DNA from: Gemmatimonadaceae bacterium
GTDB lineage: Bacteria > Gemmatimonadota > Gemmatimonadetes > Gemmatimonadales > Gemmatimonadaceae
Direction of reading: 5' to 3'
Length of the DNA stretch: 6,383 nucleotides
Assembly (NCBI GenBank): GCA_025453855.1
Contig: JALOPO010000129.1
Location: forward strand, 1 to 6,383
Shown: piece after piece, positions 1 through 6,213 of the stretch
How the letters are laid out: every line of letters starts with the position of its first letter
How positions within the stretch are numbered: the first letter of the stretch is position 1
The notes under the pieces: model-generated
Database searches by the model: none
Seen by the model: only the letters and a program-made list of their open reading frames with translations
What the model was told of the DNA's origin: nothing
Translations under genes and position numbers: made by a program

Positions 1-1004
1 CGATGGCCGGCTGCCAGGGGAGCGCGCTCGCGATCGCCGCGCGAGCCGCCGGCGCCGTGGGTTCGCTCCCCTGCGCGATGCTCGACCCCGACACGATCGT
101 GCGCGAGGTGGCGACGATCCGCGCCGCCGGCGACGGGGTGCTCAACCTCAACTTCTTCTGCCATGCCATGCCCGCGCCCGATGCCGCGCGTGAGGCAGCA
201 TGGCGCGCGGTGCTCGCACCGGCCTTCGCCGCGCTCGGCGTTCCGCCCGATGCACGCGACGGCGCGACACGCCTGCCGTTCGGCGAGGCGCATGCGGCGC
301 TCGTCGAGCGGCTCCGCCCGGAGCTCGTGAGCTTCCACTTCGGGCTCCCGTCGCCCGCACTGCTCGACCGCGTGCGTGCGTCCGGCGCGCGCATCGTCTC
401 GTCGGCGACGACCGTCGCCGAAGCGGCGTGGCTCGCCGCGCACGGCGCCGACGCGATCATCGCGCAGGGGCTCGAGGCCGGCGGCCATCGCGGCCACTTC
501 CTGCGCGGCGACCTGCGGCACCAGCAGCCACTCGCCACGCTCCTGCCCGCGATCGTCGCCGCCGTGCGCCTCCCCGTCGTCGCCGCGGGCGGGATCGCCA
601 CCGCACACGACGTGCGCGCCGCGCGGCGCGCCGGTGCGATCGCGGTGCAGGTCGGAACCGCCCTCCTGCGCACCCCCGAGGCGACCACCACGGCGGTGCA
701 TCGCGCCGCGCTGCACGACGCGAGCACGTCGCCCGACCACGACGCCGCGACCGCGATCACCAACATCTTCACCGGTCGCCCCGCGCGCGCCCTCGTGAAC
801 CGCGCCATGCGCGACCTCGGCGCGCTCCGCGACGACGTCCCCGCCTTCCCGCACGCCGCCGCCGTCATGCACCCGCTGCGCGTGGCGGCCGAGTCGGCAG
901 GGCGTGGCGACTACTCGCCGCTCTGGTCGGGGAGCGTGCCGGCGGCCGCACACGAACGCCCGGCGGCCGAGATCATCGCCGCCCTCGCGGCCGGCATCGA
1001 CTGA
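1..1004 (+). CDS. Nitronate monooxygenase (class I, FMN-dependent), 5' truncated by the window
   Basis: This is most of a nitronate monooxygenase (2-nitropropane dioxygenase family), a cytoplasmic FMN-dependent TIM-barrel flavoenzyme that oxidises alkyl nitronates such as propionate 3-nitronate. Counting from the ATG at position 3, the visible signatures are NFFCH (50-54), HFGLP (112-116), GLEAGGHRGH (156-165, containing the conserved active-site His), VVAAGGIAT (192-200, phosphate-binding part of the barrel), QVGTALLRTPE (216-226), FTGRPARALVN (256-266) and the C-terminal GDYSPLWSG (302-310). The ATG at 3 is very unlikely to be the true start. The protein opens at MAGCQGSALA, which in relatives lies after a roughly 15-20 residue N-terminal strand ending in 'APMAG', and bases 1-2 (cg) fit the end of a Pro codon. 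The gene therefore begins upstream of the window. A 74-bp gap separates it from the next gene. Family assignment is firm; the physiological substrate is not visible. Confidence 0.93.
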   Translation, partial: MAGCQGSALAIAARAAGAVGSLPCAMLDPDTIVREVATIRAAGDGVLNLNFFCHAMPAPDAAREAAWRAVLAPAFAALGVPPDARDGATRLPFGEAHAALVERLRPELVSFHFGLPSPALLDRVRASGARIVSSATTVAEAAWLAAHGADAIIAQGLEAGGHRGHFLRGDLRHQQPLATLLPAIVAAVRLPVVAAGGIATAHDVRAARRAGAIAVQVGTALLRTPEATTTAVHRAALHDASTSPDHDAATAITNIFTGRPARALVNRAMRDLGALRDDVPAFPHAAAVMHPLRVAAESAGRGDYSPLWSGSVPAAAHERPAAEIIAALAAGID

Positions 1005-1078
1005 GCGCGGCGCACGACGATTCAGGGGCACACCACAGGCGCCGACACTGCACGGGCAGACCCAACCATCGGTTTGCC

Positions 1079-1759
1079 ATGCCACGCCTCCGCGCCCCAC
1101 AGCTCCTCGCCCTCGCCCTCGCCGGTGCCGCCCTCGCCGGCTGCGCCAAGGAGAGCGCCGCGCCATCGGTCCCCGCGGCGCTGACCATCGTGCAGGGGAA
1201 CCTGCAGGTGCGGCAGGCGGGGCGTCGCCTCCCGGTGCCGCTCGTCTTCCGCGCCATCGACGATGCGGGGACGGGGCTCAAGGGCGTGCCGATCCGCTTC
1301 GTCGTCGATCAGGGGGGCGGCTCGGTCGACTCGGCCTCGGTCACCACCGATGCCGCCGGCGAGGCGCGCGTGCGCTGGACGCTCGGCATGGGCCCGACGC
1401 AGCTCCTGCTCGCCAACGTCCCCGGCCTCGAGCCGGTGCGCGCCTCGGCGACCGCGCTCTTCCCCGCCGATCTGGTGATCGCGCAGGGGAACAACCAGAG
1501 CGTGCGCGCGGGGCAGACGCTCCCGACCCCTGTCGTCGTCCGCGTCCTGGGTCCGGGCAACGTCCCGCTCGACAGCATCACCGTCTCGCTGCAGGTCACC
1601 GCCGGCGGCGGCGCCATCGCGCCGCAGAGCATCGTCACCAACGCCCTGGGCGAGGCGACGGTCCGCTGGACGATGGGGCCCATCGCCGGCCCCAACTCGG
1701 CGCTCGTCCGCGCGGGGACGCTCGAACCGGCGGTGCTCACCGCCACCGGCACCCCCTGA
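1079..1759 (+). CDS. Lipoprotein with two tandem Ig-like (Big_1/invasin-type) domains
   Basis: A 226-residue exported lipoprotein. Residues 1-21 form a type II signal peptide: a short basic start (MPRLR), a Leu/Ala-rich core and the lipobox LAGC with the acylated Cys at 22. The following residue is Ala, not Asp, which in proteobacterial systems favours the outer membrane. Two homologous repeats follow, at about 34-126 and 131-224. Each opens with 'VQGN/AQGN', then xVRAGQxLPxPxVxRV, a 'GGG' turn, 'TxAxGEAxVRWT' and a final 'LEPxxxxATxT' strand. This is the pattern of bacterial Ig-like domain 1 repeats common in surface proteins and in Gemmatimonadota secretomes. No catalytic domain is present, so a binding or structural role at the cell surface is the most that can be inferred. 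The start is chosen because it places the signal peptide exactly; no clear Shine-Dalgarno sequence precedes it. The much longer upstream reading in this frame overlaps the oxygenase gene and is an Arg-rich shadow. Confidence 0.85.
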   Translation: MPRLRAPQLLALALAGAALAGCAKESAAPSVPAALTIVQGNLQVRQAGRRLPVPLVFRAIDDAGTGLKGVPIRFVVDQGGGSVDSASVTTDAAGEARVRWTLGMGPTQLLLANVPGLEPVRASATALFPADLVIAQGNNQSVRAGQTLPTPVVVRVLGPGNVPLDSITVSLQVTAGGGAIAPQSIVTNALGEATVRWTMGPIAGPNSALVRAGTLEPAVLTATGTP

Positions 1760-1771
1760 CGTTCGGCTGAC

Positions 1772-1792
1772 GCGCCGCCGGCATGGTGGCGC
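1772..1792 (+). terminator. Terminator-like GC hairpin after the lipoprotein gene
   Basis: An 8-bp stem (GCGCCGCC at 1772-1779 with GGTGGCGC at 1785-1792, including one G-U pair) encloses the 5-nt loop GGCAT, starting 12 bases after the lipoprotein stop codon. There is no T tract behind it, so it is not a textbook intrinsic terminator. It may slow or end transcription or protect the 3' end. In DNA this GC-rich, short stems arise often by chance; position right after a stop codon is the main support. Confidence 0.35.
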
Positions 1793-1803
1793 TCGCGGGG
1801 GCG

Positions 1804-1839
1804 GCGACCGGTCGCGCGCACGTCCCCGCGACCGATCGC
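1804..1839. promoter_or_regulatory. Pair of near-identical 12-bp palindromes upstream of the kinase operon (candidate operator)
   Basis: GCGACCGGTCGC at 1804-1815 is a perfect 12-bp palindrome. A one-base variant, GCGACCGATCGC, lies at 1828-1839, so the two copies are exactly 24 bp apart. Both sit in the 108-bp gap before the kinase start, 28 and 52 bases ahead of its ATG. Twin dyads in a gap before an operon are the usual arrangement for a dimeric transcription factor. LuxR-type regulators such as the one encoded in this operon bind dyads, so autoregulation is possible, but no family consensus is matched. GC-rich sequence produces some palindromes by chance; the repeated copy and spacing are what make this worth listing. 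No convincing -35/-10 pair could be picked out. Confidence 0.35.
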
Positions 1840-1867
1840 CGGACGCCGCATCGGGCTATCGTTCGGG

Positions 1868-4800
1868 ATGATCGTCCGCGGCCCGCTCCGCGTCGCACGC
1901 CGCCTGCCGCGCGCGATCGACCGCACCGTGCGCCCCCTCGGCGTCGCGGTCGCCGCGGTCGCCCTGCACGTCGCGCCACTCGCGGCGCAGTCGATCCCGC
2001 GCCCCACCACGCCGACGCCAGCGACGTCACGCCCTCCCGGCAGGCCGCTCGGCTCGACGCCGCCCGTCCCCACCGTCGTCACGCCGATCACGCTCGCCGC
2101 CGCCGGCGCCGACTCGCTCGCGATCCTCGGCCGATGGACGATCGCGCAGGGGCTCCCGCAGTCGTCGGTCACCGAGCTGGTCACCGATCGCGACGGCTTC
2201 CTGTGGGGCGCGACATTCGGCGGGCTGGTGCGCTTCGACGGACAGCGCGTGGAGACCTTCGGCCTCGCACAGCTCCCGTCGCTGGTGAGCAACGCGGTCA
2301 CCGCGCTCGCACCGGCACGCGAGGGAGGCATCTGGATCGGCGCCCCCGATGGCCTGGTGGCCCGCATCGACGATGGACGCGAGGCGCGCGTGCTGCCGCG
2401 CATCGTCAACGCCGATGCCGGAACCGTCGAGACGATCGCCGAAGGCGCCGACGGCACGCTCTGGGCGTGGGCGGGGCGCACCATCCTCGCCTGGCGCGGG
2501 ACGCGCTGGATCGTGATCACGCACGACTGGCCGCAGAACACGGTGCAGTCGTCGATCCTCCCGCTGGGCGGCGACACGGTGCTCGCGGCCGGCAAGCGTG
2601 GGCTCGCGCGGATCGTCGGCGATCGCCTCGAGCCGCTCGGCGGGGTCTATGCGCCGCGCGCCAATCGCCTGCTGCGCGACCGGCGTGGCGCGATCTGGGT
2701 GGGGCTCGACTCCGGCCTCGCCGTCCTCACGCCCACGGGACCGCGCCGCGTCCCCGGCTTCAGGTCGCGGCCGCGTGCCCTCATCGAGGACACGCACGGC
2801 ACCTTCTGGATCGCGAGCAGCGACACCATCTGGCGCGTGCGACGGCCGCAGGATCCCGATGCGCGCGTGGAACAGATGTCGACCGCCTTCGGTCGCTACG
2901 TCGCGCTCGCCGCCACCAGCGATGGCGTGCTGGTGGCCGGCACCGCCGGCGACGGGCTGGTGACCTTCGTCCCGCGCCTCATGCGCCTCGTGCGCTACAG
3001 CGACGGACTGGCCGAGCGCGAGGCGACGAACGTCATCGGGGATGGTGCGGGCGGGATGTACGTGTCGTCGCTCTGCGCCGGCGCGGTGCGGCTGGACGGG
3101 GGCGGGCGCCTGCGCGAGCGGGTCGCGCTCCCCGACAGCCAGGAGATCTGCGCGCGCGGCCTGGGACGCGACGGTCGCGGACGACTCTGGATCGGCACGC
3201 CGCACCAGCTCATCGTGCGCCAGGCCGATCGTCGCTGGACGCGTGTGCCGCTGCGCGCCACCGCCCCGTACGACCAGCAGGTGCGCCCGCTCCTCGGCCT
3301 CGGTGGCGACACGATGCTCGCCGGGCTGCGACGCGGCTTCCTCGTGCGCATCACCGGCGACACGGTGGTGCGCGACTATCCCGGGTGGCAGCGCCCGGTC
3401 GATTCCGACATCACCGCGCTCGTGCGCGCCCCCGACGGCGCGCTCTGGATCGGACAGGCGAACCACGTGAGCCGCGTCGCCGGCGGTCGCACCACCACCT
3501 GGGAAGTGGAGGACGGGATCCCGCCGGGCGTGGTGCGCGTGATCGCGCCGGAGCCCGACGGCACCGTCTGGATCGGCACCTACGGCGGTGGCCTCGGCCT
3601 CCTCGATCCGCGGCGCGGCACGGTGCGTCGCGTGCCGCTGGAGCACTCCACGGTGCTCGCCATCCTCGCCGACGGCACCGGCAACCGGTGGCTGCTGCAG
3701 AACCAGGGGCTGAGCGTGCTGCGCGCCGCCGAGCTCGCGGTCTGGCGCCGCGACACGCTCGCCCCGCTCCCCGCGCTCTCGCTCGCCGGGCTCCCGGATG
3801 CGAGCGAGGGGAACAACGGCAATCCGGCGGCGGTGCGCATCGATGCCACGCATCTCGCCTTCGTGACGGTCGACGGGCTCCTGCTCGCCGATGCCTCGCT
3901 CCTCCCCGCGCCTGCCACGCCGCCCACGGTGCGCGTGCTCGAGCTGCGCAGCGCCGTGGGCTTCGCCACGCTCGCCGACACGCTGCGCTTCGCGCCCGGC
4001 GATCGCAGCGTCGACATCCGCGTGGGCGCGCCGAGCTTCCGGGCGCCGGGCTCGCTGCGCTTCCGCTACCGCGTCGAGGGGCGCGATCGCGAGTGGGTGG
4101 AGCTCGGCGCGCGCCGCCAGTTCCTGCTCTCGCAGCTCCCCGCGGGCGACTACGCGCTCCGCATCCAGGTGCTCGGCCCCGACGGCACGCAGCGCGAGGC
4201 GGCGCCGCTCGTGCTGCGCTTCATCCCCGCCTGGTACGAGACGCTCTGGGCACGGCTCGCGGCGCTGGGGGCGATCGTCGCCACCGCGGCGGTGCTCGTG
4301 CGCAGCCGCCTGCGCGTGCTCGAGGCGCACAACGCGGCGCTGCAGGCGCAGATCGAGGCGCGCCGCGCCGCCGCCGCGGCCACCGATCGCCACCGGCGCG
4401 AGCTCGCGCAGGTGGGACGGGTGGCGATCGCCGGCGAGATGACCGCCTCGCTCATGCACGAGCTCGGGCAGCCGCTCGGCGCGATCCTCAACAACACCAA
4501 GGCGGCGCGGCGCATGCTGCAGCGCGGCGATCGGCCGCGCGAGGCGATCGACGAGGTGCTCGCCGACATCGGCACGCAGGGCGAGCGCGCCTCGCAGGTG
4601 ATCCGCAGCCTGCGCCGCTTCCTGCGGCGCGAGGAGGAGGTGGCGGTCGAGCCGATCGACGTCGGCGCGCTCCTCGAGGAGGTCGCCGCGCTGGTGCGCG
4701 CCGAGCTGGCCGAGGGGCGCGTGGCCTTCGAGTGGCGCGTCGAGCCCGGCACCCCCGAGCTCACCGGCGAGCGCGTGCTGCTGCAGCAGGTGCTCGTGAA

Positions 4801-5110
4801 CCTCCTCGCCAACGCCACCGATGCCGTGCGCGCCATGCCGGTGCGGCGCATCACGCTCCGTGCGCGGCGGGCAGGCGACGGGGCGCGCATCACCGTGGTC
4901 GACACCGGCGCCGGGATCGCGCCCCCATTGCGCCGCACCGCCTTCGAGGCGTTCGTCACCAACAAGCCCAGCGGCATGGGGATGGGACTCGCCATCGCGC
5001 GGCGCATCGTCGAGGCGCACGGCGGCACCATCTGGATCGGCGGCACGCCCGGCCGCGGGGCGATCGTCACCGTCTGGCTCCCCCGCGTCCCCGAACCCGT
5101 CCATGTCTGA
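1868..5110 (+). CDS. Membrane sensor histidine kinase with 14-blade periplasmic propeller and Y_Y_Y domain (HTCS-like sensor)
   Basis: A 1080-residue inner-membrane sensor kinase. A signal peptide ends near LAA/Q (40/41). Residues about 100-680 hold fourteen propeller-type repeats (two-component regulator propeller), best seen in blades such as TDRDGFLWGATFGGLVRF (106-123), APDGALWIG (521-529) and EPDGTVWIGTYGGGL (562-576). Fourteen blades fit two seven-bladed propellers. A Y_Y_Y domain follows at about 712-787 (FRYRVEGRDREWVEL, then LPAGDYALRIQV), then one membrane helix (about 794-812) and a coiled-coil linker (about 813-845). HisKA carries the phospho-accepting His864 in LMHELGQPLGAILNN, a FixL/DctB-like H box. 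The ATPase has the N box NLLANATDA (978-986, Asn982 as Mg/ATP ligand), DTGAGI (1012-1017), FEAF (1026-1029) and the G2 box GMGMGL (1036-1041), so it appears catalytically complete. It probably senses a periplasmic ligand and phosphorylates the regulator encoded immediately downstream. The sensory part matches Bacteroidetes glycan-sensing HTCS proteins, but no fused regulator is present and the ligand is unknown. The ATG at 1868 lacks a clear ribosome site; a GTG at 1928 would give a shorter, more typical signal peptide. Confidence 0.93.
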   Translation: MIVRGPLRVARRLPRAIDRTVRPLGVAVAAVALHVAPLAAQSIPRPTTPTPATSRPPGRPLGSTPPVPTVVTPITLAAAGADSLAILGRWTIAQGLPQSSVTELVTDRDGFLWGATFGGLVRFDGQRVETFGLAQLPSLVSNAVTALAPAREGGIWIGAPDGLVARIDDGREARVLPRIVNADAGTVETIAEGADGTLWAWAGRTILAWRGTRWIVITHDWPQNTVQSSILPLGGDTVLAAGKRGLARIVGDRLEPLGGVYAPRANRLLRDRRGAIWVGLDSGLAVLTPTGPRRVPGFRSRPRALIEDTHGTFWIASSDTIWRVRRPQDPDARVEQMSTAFGRYVALAATSDGVLVAGTAGDGLVTFVPRLMRLVRYSDGLAEREATNVIGDGAGGMYVSSLCAGAVRLDGGGRLRERVALPDSQEICARGLGRDGRGRLWIGTPHQLIVRQADRRWTRVPLRATAPYDQQVRPLLGLGGDTMLAGLRRGFLVRITGDTVVRDYPGWQRPVDSDITALVRAPDGALWIGQANHVSRVAGGRTTTWEVEDGIPPGVVRVIAPEPDGTVWIGTYGGGLGLLDPRRGTVRRVPLEHSTVLAILADGTGNRWLLQNQGLSVLRAAELAVWRRDTLAPLPALSLAGLPDASEGNNGNPAAVRIDATHLAFVTVDGLLLADASLLPAPATPPTVRVLELRSAVGFATLADTLRFAPGDRSVDIRVGAPSFRAPGSLRFRYRVEGRDREWVELGARRQFLLSQLPAGDYALRIQVLGPDGTQREAAPLVLRFIPAWYETLWARLAALGAIVATAAVLVRSRLRVLEAHNAALQAQIEARRAAAAATDRHRRELAQVGRVAIAGEMTASLMHELGQPLGAILNNTKAARRMLQRGDRPREAIDEVLADIGTQGERASQVIRSLRRFLRREEEVAVEPIDVGALLEEVAALVRAELAEGRVAFEWRVEPGTPELTGERVLLQQVLVNLLANATDAVRAMPVRRITLRARRAGDGARITVVDTGAGIAPPLRRTAFEAFVTNKPSGMGMGLAIARRIVEAHGGTIWIGGTPGRGAIVTVWLPRVPEPVHV

Positions 5111-5780
5111 CGCCGCCGATGCGACGCCGGTCGTCGCGCTCCCCGAGGCCCTCACCGTCGCCCCGCCGGCCACGGCGGTGGCCGTCGTCGACGACGATGC
5201 CGCGCTCCGCACCTCGCTCGTGCGGCTGCTCCGCGAGGAGGGGCACGAGGCCGAGGGCTTCGCATCGGGCCCCGACTTCCTGGCCGCATCGGAGAAGCGC
5301 GGCTTCGGCTGCGCGATCGTCGACCTGCGCATGCCGCAGATGACCGGCCTCGAGCTGCAGCGCCTCCTCGTCGCGCGCGGCGACCCGATGCCGCTCCTCT
5401 TCCTGACCGCGTTCGGCACGATCCCCGAGAGCGTGCGCGCGATGCGCGACGGCGCCGTCGACTTCCTCGAGAAGCCGCTCGACACCGACCGCATGCTCGA
5501 CGCCGTGCAGCGCGCCCTCGCCATCGGCCGCGGTCGCGACGCCGTGCGCCAGCGCCTTGCCGACGCGAGCGCGCGCGTGAGCACGCTCTCCCCGCGCGAG
5601 CGCGAGGTGATGCACGCCGTCGCCCGCGGCCTGCTCAACAAGCAGATCGCCGCCGAACTCGGCATCACCGTGCGCACCGTGAAGTACCACCGCGCCCGCG
5701 TGATGGAGAAGACCGGCGCCGGCTCCGTCCCCGACCTCGTCCGCCTCCTCTCCGACACCAGCGACGCCGCATCGTCCTGA
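5103..5780 (+). CDS. Two-component response regulator, FixJ/NarL type (REC + LuxR HTH)
   Basis: A 225-residue cytoplasmic DNA-binding response regulator. After a 25-residue Ala/Pro-rich leader, the receiver domain spans about 26-140. The acidic cluster is Asp30-Asp32 in VVDDDAALR, the phospho-acceptor is Asp74 in AIVDLRMPQMTG, the switch Thr is Thr102 in LFLTAFG and the conserved Lys is Lys124 in FLEKPLD. A LuxR-type helix-turn-helix occupies about 159-215: LSPREREVM (162-170), GLLNKQIAAELGITVRTVKYHRARVMEK (176-203, recognition helix at the 'VRTVKYHRARV' part). The receiver and output signatures are those of the FixJ subfamily, which matches the FixL-like H box of the upstream kinase. The start codon lies inside the end of the kinase gene (8-nt overlap), implying translational coupling and a shared transcript. 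The last codons and the stop are included in a 53-bp duplicated segment, but this protein itself is intact. Target genes are not identifiable from sequence. Confidence 0.94.
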   Translation: MSDAADATPVVALPEALTVAPPATAVAVVDDDAALRTSLVRLLREEGHEAEGFASGPDFLAASEKRGFGCAIVDLRMPQMTGLELQRLLVARGDPMPLLFLTAFGTIPESVRAMRDGAVDFLEKPLDTDRMLDAVQRALAIGRGRDAVRQRLADASARVSTLSPREREVMHAVARGLLNKQIAAELGITVRTVKYHRARVMEKTGAGSVPDLVRLLSDTSDAASS

Positions 5781-5854
5781 CGTCGCTCGATCTCGAGAAC
5801 CTCTCCGACACCAGCGACGCCGCATCGTCCTGACGTCGCTCGATCTCGAGAACC
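5747..5854. repeat. Perfect 53-bp tandem duplication across the regulator stop codon
   Basis: Bases 5747-5801 and 5800-5854 are identical over 55 positions at an offset of 53, so a 53-bp unit occurs twice in a row without a mismatch. Copy 1 contains the last 31 coding bases and the stop of the response regulator plus 19 bases of downstream sequence. Copy 2 is entirely non-coding for that gene. Each copy contains a 7-bp stem, AGCGACG...CGTCGCT (5760-5766 with 5781-5787, and 5813-5819 with 5834-5840). The second copy ends at the edge of the long inverted repeat. Lack of any divergence suggests a recent event or ongoing conversion; an assembly artefact is also possible. Confidence 0.95.
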
Positions 5855-5862
5855 ACAACCGC

Positions 5863-5901
5863 GAACTGCAACCGCCAACTGCAACCGCCAACTGCAACTG
5901 C
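5863..5901. repeat. 13-bp tandem array, left arm (3 units)
   Basis: Three consecutive 13-bp units of the form (G/C)AACTGCAACCGC begin at 5863, 5876 and 5889; the third ends in TGC instead of CGC. They form the outer portion of the left arm of the long inverted repeat. The sequence is the near-complement of the array at 6098-6149. Just inside the array a second sub-repeat occurs: GCAGGGA at 5912, 5921 and 5932, with a shortened GCAGGA at 5941. Confidence 0.9.
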
Positions 5902-6097
5902 TGATGGAACGGCAGGGACAGCAGGGAAACAGCAGGGACTGCAGGAACCGCAACTGACTGTGGATTGGCTCCGCGCCTGGCCGGCTTCGTTGCCCGCCAC
6001 GCGTACGGAGGGTCACCCGCGTCGGAGCCACTTCATCAATCAGTTGCTCTTCCTGCAGTCCCTGCTCTTTCCCTGCTGTCCCTGCCGTTCCCCAGCA

Positions 6098-6149
6098 GTT
6101 GCAGTTCGCCGTTGCAGTTCGCCGTTGCAGTTCGCCGTTGCAGTTCGCG
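6098..6149. repeat. 13-bp tandem array, right arm (4 units)
   Basis: Four consecutive 13-bp units, GTTGCAGTTCGCC, start at 6098, 6111, 6124 and 6137; the first three are identical and the last ends in CG instead of CC. This is the right-arm counterpart of the three-unit array at 5863-5901. Units within this arm are more alike than either is to the opposite arm (C at unit position 10 and C at position 13 are not complementary to the left units), which points to expansion by slippage or conversion within the arm. Confidence 0.92.
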
Positions 6150-6204
6150 GCTGCGGTCTCGGGTTCGCCGGACCGCCATCGAACGGGACGGGCGCCCGGG
6201 ACGT

Positions 6205-6208
6205 AGGA
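6205..6208 (+). promoter_or_regulatory. Ribosome binding site (AGGA) for the gene at 6214
   Basis: AGGA sits 5 bases before the ATG at 6214, a normal Shine-Dalgarno spacing. It is the only gene in the window with a visible site of this kind and it supports the chosen start of the downstream gene. Confidence 0.55.
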
Positions 6209-6213
6209 CGGGC

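Larger units (their letters stand above)
5847..6161. repeat. Long inverted repeat (about 125-bp arms, about 49-nt loop) in the intergenic region
   Basis: The 433-bp gap between the regulator and the next gene is largely one giant imperfect palindrome. The core is 5906-5947 paired with 6050-6091: 41 of 42 positions complementary, with the only mismatch at 5930/6067. Outside it, 5893-5903 pairs with 6093-6103, then the 13-bp repeat arrays pair with scattered C-C mismatches, and CCGCGAAC (5859-5866) matches GTTCGCGG (6143-6150). The outer ends are CGAGA-ACC near 5847 and GGTCTCG at 6155-6161. Inside the core, GCAACTGA (5950-5957) pairs with 6040-6047 and GGCTCCG (5967-5973) with CGGAGCC (6023-6029), leaving a loop of about 49 nt. 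G+C is about 60% (60/100 counted over 5861-5960), lower than the genes. No protein-coding reading is convincing. It could be a dispersed palindromic/MITE-like element, a structured RNA or a strong processing/termination structure. Confidence 0.9.

Noticed and set aside
1005..1078. Promoter or terminator between the oxygenase and the lipoprotein gene
   Set aside because: No convincing hairpin, -10/-35 pair or ribosome site was found in these 74 bases.
1783..5343. A 1186-codon + strand frame overlapping the kinase
   Set aside because: Out-of-frame Arg-rich shadow of the kinase; no domain, and its start lies inside the hairpin after the lipoprotein gene.
2027..6031. A 1334-codon open frame on the minus strand covering the whole kinase-regulator region
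   Set aside because: It is antisense to two genes with complete, recognisable domains, has a low-complexity Arg/Ala/His/Glu-rich translation with no motif, and runs through the inverted repeat. Long antisense open frames are normal at this G+C.
6068..6091. Intrinsic terminator from the TTT run at 6068-6070
   Set aside because: Only three T residues, lying within a hairpin arm and not after a stem; it does not fit an intrinsic terminator.
5847..6161. Retron or group II intron RNA, or CRISPR array
   Set aside because: There is no reverse transcriptase gene nearby, no domain V-like motif, and the 13-bp direct units have no spacers, so none of these classes is supported.
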